Shown one piece after another: positions 57,242 to 64,000 of a DNA stretch of 64,000 nt (position 1 is the stretch's first letter; each line of letters begins with the position of its first letter). Origin of the DNA: Amia ocellicauda (lineage: Eukaryota > Chordata > Actinopteri > Amiiformes > Amiidae); NCBI RefSeq assembly GCF_036373705.1, contig NC_089850.1, positions 48,635,548 to 48,699,547 on the forward strand. The letters run 5' to 3'. Made by a program: the position numbers and the translations under genes. A model generated the notes under the pieces. That model ran no database searches. It saw only the letters and a program-made list of their open reading frames with translations, and was not told where the DNA came from.

Positions 57242-58452
57242 CACTCACCTAAAGGATTATTAGGAACACCTGTTCAATTTCTCATTAATGCAATTATCTA
57301 ACCAACCAATCACATGGCAGTTGCTTCAATGCATTTAGGGGTGTGGTCCTGGTCAAGACAATCTCCTGAACTCCAAACTGAATGTCTGAATGGGAAAGAA
57401 AGGTGATTTAAGCAATTTTGAGCGTGGCATGGTTGTTGGTGCCAGACGGGCCGGTCTGAGTATTTCACAATCTGCTCAGTTACTGGGATTTTCACGCACA
57501 ACCATTTCTAGGGTTTTCAAAGAATGGTGTGAAAAGGGAAAAACATCCAGTATGCGGCAGTCCTGTGGGCGAAAATGCCTTGTTGGTGCTAGAGGTCAGA
57601 GGAGAATGGGCCGACTGATTCAAGCTGATAGAAGAGCAACTTTGACTGAAATAACCACTCGTTACAACCGAGGTATGCAGCAAAGCATTTGTGAAGCCAC
57701 AACACGTACAACCTTGAGGCGGATGGGCTACAACAGCAGAAGACCCCACCGGGTACCACTCATCTCCACTACAAATAGGAAAAAGAGGCTACAATTTGCA
57801 CAAGCTCACCAAAATTGGACAGTTGAAGACTGGAAAAATGTTGCCTGGTCTGATGAGTCTCGATTTCTGTTGAGTCATTCAGATGGTAGAGTCAGAATTT
57901 GGCGTAAACAGAATGAGAACATGGATCCATCATGCCTTGTTACCACTGTGCAGGCTGGTGGTGGTGGTAGGGGATGTTTTCTTGGCACACTTTAGGCCCC
58001 TTAGTGCCAACTGGGCATCGTTTAAATGCCACGGCCTACCTGAGCATTGTTTCTGACCATGTCCATCCCTTTATGACCACCATGTACCCATCCTCTGATG
58101 GCTTCTTCCAGCAGGATAATGCACCATGTCACAAAGGTCGAATCATTTCAAATTGGTTTCTTGAACATGACAATGAGTTCACTGTACTAAACTGGCCCCC
58201 ACAGTCACCAGATCTCAACCCAATAGAGCATCTTTGGGATGTGGTGGAACGGGAGCTTCGTGCCCTGGATGTGCATCCCACAAATCTCCATCAACTGCAA
58301 GATGCTATCCTATCAATATGGGCCAACATTTCTAAAGAATGCTTTCAGCACCTTGTTGAATCAATGCCATGTAGAATTAAGGCAGTTCTGAAGGCGAAAG
58401 GGGGTCAAACACAGTATTAGTATGGTGTTCCTAATAATCCTTTAGGTGAGTG
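57242..58452 (+). mobile_element. Tc1/mariner-type element, copy 2 (1,211 bp)
   Basis: Same family as 36.7 kb: ends CACTCACCTAAAGGATTATT and exact complement, TA on each side. Exactly 10 bp shorter than copy 1. It sits 12 bp from the right end of the decayed Tc1 element, in a GT repeat. Confidence 0.93.
57390..58420 (+). pseudogene. Tc1-type transposase, 10-bp deletion frameshift
   Basis: Frame 57,390-57,995 (MGKKGDLSNFERG start) continues in another frame from 57,974 to 58,420 (ending GGQTQY). The break is a 10-bp deletion after the GGGG codons at about 57,969; copy 1 keeps VMVWGMFSW there. All other catalytic motifs (AWSDESRF, QQDNAPCH, NPIEHLW) remain, and the 3' end is intact where copy 1 has its stop. 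Confidence 0.92.
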
Positions 58453-58459
58453 TATATAT

Positions 58460-59836
58460 ATAATGGTAATTGGCTGCATACATTGCAAGAAGAACAGATC
58501 AAATATGTACAATGGTAGCTATTGAATGGATCCCAAGACATGAGAAAAGACCTAGAAGATGTCCACATAAGAGATGTAATAAGTAATAAACTTTGTAGGT
58601 GTGACATGGAAAAGAGCAGCTGTAGATCGAAGCAAGTGGAAACATTTGTGGAGGCCTTCATCCAGCAGTGGATCTATATAGGCTGATGATGAAGATGATT
58701 ACCATCATCCCCCTCAGCCTTCTTCTTTACTGCTGTCATCACTACTATATAGGTTTTTGTAGATGTATAGATCAATATATATATAGAAAGAAAGCCCCTT
58801 TACACAGCAACTGTTAGATCCTTAACATGAATACAGTTAGTGGTGGGTCACCATTAATCTACCACATTTTCAACACTTTGAGCACTGTGACAGCTGGAAG
58901 AAACACTTGCCTCGCCCCGGAAGATGCAGCACTGAGCTGGTTAAACACAGGCAAGAGGCTGTATTGTTATAGTATTCAGAGAGATGCCAGTGGCATGAGG
59001 AGGCTTCATATTTAATGGTCCTGTTCAGGGAGGTTAGAGTAGGGCTCAGCTGCAGGGGCGGAGGGTGATCTCCTGTCACTCCCGCCTGGACACCAGCACA
59101 GCTCATTGACCGACGACGGCTGTAGGTGACCCTGCGTCAGGGCATCTGTGAAGAGCTCTGGGTTGCGGTGCTCTCATGGCTCACAACGCAATTGATCCGT
59201 TAAGAGTTCAGTAATCCTTCAGGAAGGCATTCATTGGGAATTCTCCACCCTGCTCTGTGAACTCTGAAAGGGGCAACGAACCCAGGGTGGAGAGGAAGGG
59301 GACTATGAAGCCTCCTTGAGAATGATGGGCATTGACCTCAAACAAGAAGCTGCTGTTCAACCAGAGAAGAGACACAAGGTGAGGGGTCCTCACTTCCTCA
59401 CTCAGCAAATTCTCATCAATCAGTCAGACATTTTCTATCATCTGTAGCATGTTGAATGGCTGTTTCATGCGCAACCGGATTCATTTCCATTTTCTTGTTT
59501 TCATACTGACACACCCACATTGAAAAACAGCTTTGTCTGACACAAAATGAGCAATTTCTTACAGACAATGTAACCTTCACATATTTTTGGTATTTTTAAC
59601 TTATGTCCAGGCTTACATGTTTACACAAGGATCCACAGGATTGTAATCATGTCAGCCTTCCTTTCAAGAGTCCAACCCCTTGATTACCACCACATGTTAT
59701 GATTCAGTGTTAATTTTGGCCTGTATAAATAAGCTATTCAACATAACATCCTCTAATAGCTGATGAAAAGTCCTTAAATCAAATCCATGCAACTTCCTAC
59801 TTGAATCTTCCCTATATAGGGCATATCCCACTGCTT

Positions 59837-59867
<31 letters not shown>

Positions 59868-61960
59868 TTTTAGACAGGCTGCTGTGTTGCAGAAGGCAGC
59901 AGGTCCCCTCTTGTGCAGCTTTCTGCCACTCAGCTGACCGCTCTGCATCAGGACATGATGCCACCTGTCTCCTGCTCTCTGCAGCACTCGCACTCTCACA
60001 TCACTATCACATTACATCGCAGAATCGACTGGGAGAGAAGACGCAGCGGCACAGGCAGGACATCGACACATTTTTATTGTACTTTTTTCGAAGCATCGTA
60101 ACATCGCTCGGTTCCTATGCCAACTACCCCACCCCAGTGTGATTTCCAGATGACAACCATGCTGGGTGTGTGTTTTTCTGTTTTTTCTTTTACTGCCAAA
60201 ATAGAAAAAGTCCAGTGCAATCTGCCCCCTCTCCACACCCAGACACAGAGGCTGTGCAAACCACACACAGGCTACAGACAAGTGCAAGGGGCCCCACACT
60301 GCCCTGGTCCCTGTCCTGCCTTCCCAGCTCTATACACAGCAGTCTGAAAACTGACTGTCCTGCAGCACCACACCCTTCCCCCCTGTCCCCTCCCCCACAC
60401 ACACACGTCCTCCAGCAGGGGCTCTGCAGTAAAATGCTGGAGACCTCACCACAGAGCTACTGCGATTCTTCTCGATGGCTGGCTTGCAAACCCGATCAGC
60501 TGCAGTACAACTTTCTTTCTCTCCCTCTCTTAATTTATTATCAGTGGATGGAGGGTATGGGAGGTACCTGAGACTCTCTCAACCCCTGAGATATATTATG
60601 AATAATAATAATAATAATTTCTGTATAGGAAAGTATTACATTTGAGCATGTTGTTAACATAAACATTTTCAGTAATATATCCCTCGATATACTGCAATAA
60701 CACTGAACTTCATCAAAAATGCCACGCAGCCAAAGTCAACATTCAATCCCTCAGCACTGCATCCCACCACAGCTGTGGGTCTGTCTGTCTCTAGCCCGAG
60801 ATCTCTTACCTCTCCCAGTGCCAGTCCCAGTATGCAGGTGTGCTCTCCGTCTCTCCTCCTGCGTGTGTCTGAGGCTCTGACACAGTGTTGAATTGGTCAG
60901 GCACTTTTATTGCTGCAGTAGAACTCCTGAAGAAGGTACCACCCCCCTCACAGAAAAAAAAAGAAAAAGTGCTGCAGTGTCTGTAGCAGCTTGCTTCCTC
61001 TGCAGTGACTCAGAGCCAGCAATCTAAAAGCAGCTCTGTGAGCCAGACTTGACAGGGGCTGCATGGGAGCTACAGTACACAGAGAGCAGGACCTCCCCAG
61101 ACTGATTTATCCCCCCTCCACCCACCACAGGGTTAGAGCCTCAAAATCTTTTTAGACAATTTTAATTTAAAATTACATAATCAGTGCTCTCCTCAACCCC
61201 AGCCTAGCGCCTCTGTTCTGCTCCTTAATTGCTGCAGCCTGACTTTGCTGTCCTGCACCTCCTGTCAGCCTCGGTCTGCATGTAGACTGCATTTTGAAAA
61301 GCATTAAACCTCCAGGCCAACAACACTGCATCGTCCACCCACAATCTGCATGCCCTGGCCAGGCCAAAACAGCTAGGGAGAAGACACTAACAAAGAGAGG
61401 GAAGTGGGGGAATACAGTCTATTTGCCAGACAAACACCTGCGCAGCCCAGCTGCACTTTAGCTGCACGCTAAATTTGGCGTGATCATCATTCGCAACACA
61501 GCACCAGGGGAATGTCACTTTAGGTTACACATGTGCATGCACACACATAGACCTACACACAGACCACAATCAAATTCATACTGAATTTAAAATGAATCAA
61601 ATAAAACATTCCTACCGACTTAAATCATACAGATTTAAATTTTCTGAATAAATCTGCCCCTAGACGGTGCTGACCATTTGCAGGGACCACTGCAGCCGAG
61701 TATGCAAGAAGTATGCAAAAAAATATCAAGAGAAAGAAAATGTTGTAAACATTGAGATCTTAAGAAGGGGATCTGGAAAGCAAAGAGGGACATAGAAATA
61801 AACACAGCTATTGGAGCTACAACGGCAAGAGGTCAATAAAGGAGGAAGTCAGGGCCAGCCCTGCTCAGAGGGGGGAGGGGGGGTGCTTTGTCGGCGGTTC
61901 CAAATCTTGCCTAATGGGAGGGCCAGCCCTGTGGGTGCCCCTATGGATGGACAGCGCCCC
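58460..61960. other. spacer, no confident gene
   Basis: Moderately GC-rich stretches at 59.0-59.2 and 60.0-60.5 kb have several short frames but no recognisable domain, and no exon with both good splice sites and family resemblance was found. It lies 5' of THY1 exon 2, so the THY1 non-coding exon 1 and promoter may be within it. At 61,870-61,990 a repeat-like GC-rich piece (GCCTATGTCACGGGCCGACC) abuts the CR1 copy. Confidence 0.45.
59839..59867. repeat. (CA)n microsatellite
   Basis: About 14 uninterrupted CA units. Confidence 0.92.
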
Positions 61961-62069
61961 TAGCATTTGTCTATTCCGCCTATGTCACGGGCCGACCCTG
62001 GAGGAAATGATACAGCTAAAGGGCAAAAATGGAAGTATCTTGGAAAACAAACAAGATGTGTCAAATGTT

Positions 62070-63090
62070 CTAAATTAGTGTCGATTAGAGGAGTTGCTTC
62101 TAACTGGAGTGAGGTTGTTAGTGGAGTTCCACAGGGATCAGTACTAGGGCCTTTGCTTTTTCTAATCTATATTAATGATCTGGACTCTGGGATAGTTAAC
62201 AAACTTGTCAAATTTGCAGATGATACTAAAATAGGTGGCTCAGCAGATACAATCTCGGCGGCACAGGCTATTCAAAGGGACTTAGATAATATTCAGTTGT
62301 GGGCCGACACCTGGCAGATGAAATTCAATGTGGACAAGTGCAAGGTATTACATGCAGGTAACAAAAATGTCCACTATAATTACACTATGGGAGGAATAGA
62401 ACTAGATGAAGTATCGCATGAGAAAGACCTAGGAGTCTATGTGGACTCCTCACTTTCTCCATCCAAACAATGTGGGGAAGCAATAAAAAAGGCAAACCGA
62501 ATGCTAGGGTATATTGTCAAAAGTGTAGAATTGAGAACAAGGGCAGTGATGTTCAGACTGTACAATGCACTAGTTAGAGCTCATCTGGATACTGTGTGCA
62601 GTTCTGGGCTCCACACTTCAAGAAAGACATCGCTGCTCTAGAGGCAGTTCAGAGGAGAGCAACCAGACTTATTCCAGGTCTGAAGGGAATGTCCTACTGA
62701 GAGACTGAGGAACTGAACCTTTTCACCCTGGAACAGAGGAGACTACGTGGGGACTTGATTCAAGTCTTCAAAATCATGAACGGCATCGACCACATTAAAC
62801 CAGAGGAGCTTTTCCAGATCAGCAGAGACACACGCAGCCGGGGACACAAATGGAAATTGGGCTTCAAGGCATTCAAAACGGAAAACAGGAGACACTTCTT
62901 CACACAGAGAGTCGTCACAATCTGGAACAAACTCCCCAGCGATGTGGTTGAAGCTGGAAATTTAGTAACATTTAAAAATAGACTGGATAGGATCCTTGGA
63001 TCCCTTTATTAATGGACCCCAAACAAGCACAATGGGTTGAATAGCCTACTCTAGTTTGTGAACTTTCTTATGTTCTCATGTTCTTAAAAA
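62070..63090 (+). mobile_element. CR1-type LINE, 5'-truncated, plus strand
   Basis: Starts inside the RT (VSIRGVASNWSEVVSGVPQG) and runs through SVLGPLLFLIYINDL and KFADDTKIGG in frame 61,967-62,641, then after a stop/frameshift through the C-terminal block at 62,755-63,012 (RDTRSRGHKW, FFTQRVVTIWNKLPSDVV). It ends in TTATGTTCTCATGTTCTTA at about 63,070-63,088. The only copy of the family in plus orientation here. Confidence 0.9.
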
Positions 63091-63094
63091 ACAA

Positions 63095-63720
63095 TACAAA
63101 TTTGTTATTAGTAAATAGTTACCAATAAAAGTAATAATACACTTTTCATTCAAAGTACTTAAAAGCGCTTTATTTTCAAAATTCGTTCCAATACATGTCA
63201 TTAAAGTTTGGATCCGGGCTCTGTATATATTTGTACATTTTCTCCTAATATCAGTGCTGTGTTTGTCTTTACAGGTGGAAACTGGAACTATGTGTATAAC
63301 GTTTTTTAAAATGGCATATTACTTTGGGGGATAAGAGTGTTACATTGCTTCATCTATTTGTTAACCACTGCGCTCAACACATTCCTACACTCTGTGTTGC
63401 CTGATCCACCTCAGTTGTATTAATGCAGATCATGGGTTAGAAAGGAGGAAGCATGATTTCAGGATCTGGCCATTGCTATAGTCAAGTTGGGACAGCAGGG
63501 GGCACTAGATGCTTCTGCTGCTGCTGCTTGTGAGCGAGGTAGAGCTGCAGCCGACACACAGGGAGACTGAGAGGCCTGAGGAGACAAGACCGAGAGAAGG
63601 GGGTTAAGGCGCCAAACAGACATCTGACATTCTGCCTCGTCTCCTACAGTGTCTCTGAGCACGCGTTACTGGCCACACACATTTTACACCTGCTGTCCAC
63701 TTCTGTGTGGCAGTGCCAGC
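63095..63720. other. spacer or intron left of the SAXO-like exon
   Basis: If the two exons to the right are real, this is the following intron of that minus-strand gene. A GCT/GCTGCT run at 63,514-63,529 is the only clear feature. Confidence 0.4.
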
Positions 63721-63725
63721 CTCAC

Positions 63726-64000
63726 CTGTAGGTGTCATTGTGGACAGTGGTGAAGTCGTGCTCCCCCTCAGCCTGCACAGGCCTCTGCTCCGGCCTGCAG
63801 TTCTGCACCCTCCGTGTGCTCTTCGGGATGAAGGTGCTAGAGCTGGTGGTCTCGCTCTCCAGCTTCCCCTGGAACCAGACACACACGCCCTGCATTAGCT
63901 GTCTGCTGGCAACAGGCAAGACTCTCTCTCTCCCCCATTCCTGTCTTTCTCTCTCTCTCTTACCAGGGGTTTTATGTAGAGTCCATCATGGGGATCCCCA
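63726..64000 (-). CDS. two exons of a SAXO-like microtubule-associated protein (partial)
   Basis: Minus strand. Exon a: 63,964-64,000 (continues out of the window), GDPHDGLYIKPL, with donor CCCCTG|GTAAGAG. Exon b: 63,726-63,868 (acceptor GGTTCCAG|GGGAAG, donor CTACAG|GTGAGG), phase-compatible; an alternative acceptor at 63,889 is also in frame. Exon b reads ESETTSSSTFIPKS, RRVQNCRPEQRP and GEHDFTTVHNDTY. Two TT-containing steps about 33 residues apart, each with an aromatic and a basic-Pro segment, resemble the periodic repeats of SAXO (FAM154) axonemal microtubule stabilisers. This is pattern resemblance only; the gene identity is not established. Upstream exons lie beyond the window's right edge; downstream ones were not found. 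Confidence 0.45.

Noticed and set aside
59697-60402. Cluster of overlapping 60-130-aa frames
   Set aside because: Moderate GC content gives long chance frames on both strands; none has a recognisable motif or paired splice sites.

Overview
This 64 kb window is eukaryotic nuclear DNA, almost certainly from a ray-finned fish. It has long AT-rich spacers, split genes with GT-AG introns, fish-type Tc1/mariner elements, CR1- and L2-type LINEs, hAT and Ty3/gypsy pieces, and Gig2-like genes, an interferon-induced family best known from fish. The CR1 family with an 8-bp TTCTTATG-type 3' tail hints at a non-teleost lineage such as gar, bowfin or sturgeon, but that is a guess. No prokaryotic features, CRISPR arrays, tRNA or rRNA genes were recognised.

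Layout. (1) 1-15.7 kb: no convincing gene; simple repeats, a Tc1 remnant (12.25-12.47 kb), a LINE remnant (12.5-13.1 kb), a hAT element with an 8-bp target duplication (13,177-13,938) and a CR1 3' end (14.07-14.8 kb). (2) 16.3-23.85 kb, minus strand: a complete 11-exon BUD13 gene (526 codons), whose intron 3 holds a full-length Tc1 element with an uninterrupted transposase frame. (3) 23.9-47.9 kb: a tandemly duplicated block carrying Gig2-like genes. Two copies are intact (26,630-27,109 and 39,778-40,257), one is a 5'-truncated, frameshifted pseudogene (45.94-46.25 kb), and several units keep only flanking DNA. The units are cut up by an LTR/gypsy copy, a solo LTR, L2, CR1, Tc1 elements and LTR-like repeats. 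(4) 48.0-49.25 kb, minus strand: a divergent Gig2-like gene with a Gly/Gln linker and a Cys-rich tail, and a pseudogene of it at 35.8-36.2 kb. (5) 50.1-52.3 kb: the longest CR1 copy. (6) 54.6-55.3 kb, minus strand: two exons of a THY1 (CD90)-like gene, followed to the right by two neighbouring Tc1 elements (55.7-58.45 kb). (7) 58.5-64 kb: sparse DNA, a plus-strand CR1 copy (62.07-63.09 kb) and, at the right edge, two minus-strand exons of a SAXO-like protein running out of the window.

How it works together. BUD13 is a constitutive splicing/retention factor (RES complex). The Gig2-like genes share one design: a short non-coding first exon, an intron and one coding exon, with an interferon-stimulated response element (ISRE) just upstream of exon 1. 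This suggests one interferon-inducible antiviral cluster that grew by segmental duplication from a unit next to the BUD13 promoter. The most interesting material is this Gig2 array: its duplication boundaries, the conserved ISREs, the Cys-tailed divergent member, and the transposon insertions that date the duplications because the sister copies keep the empty sites.
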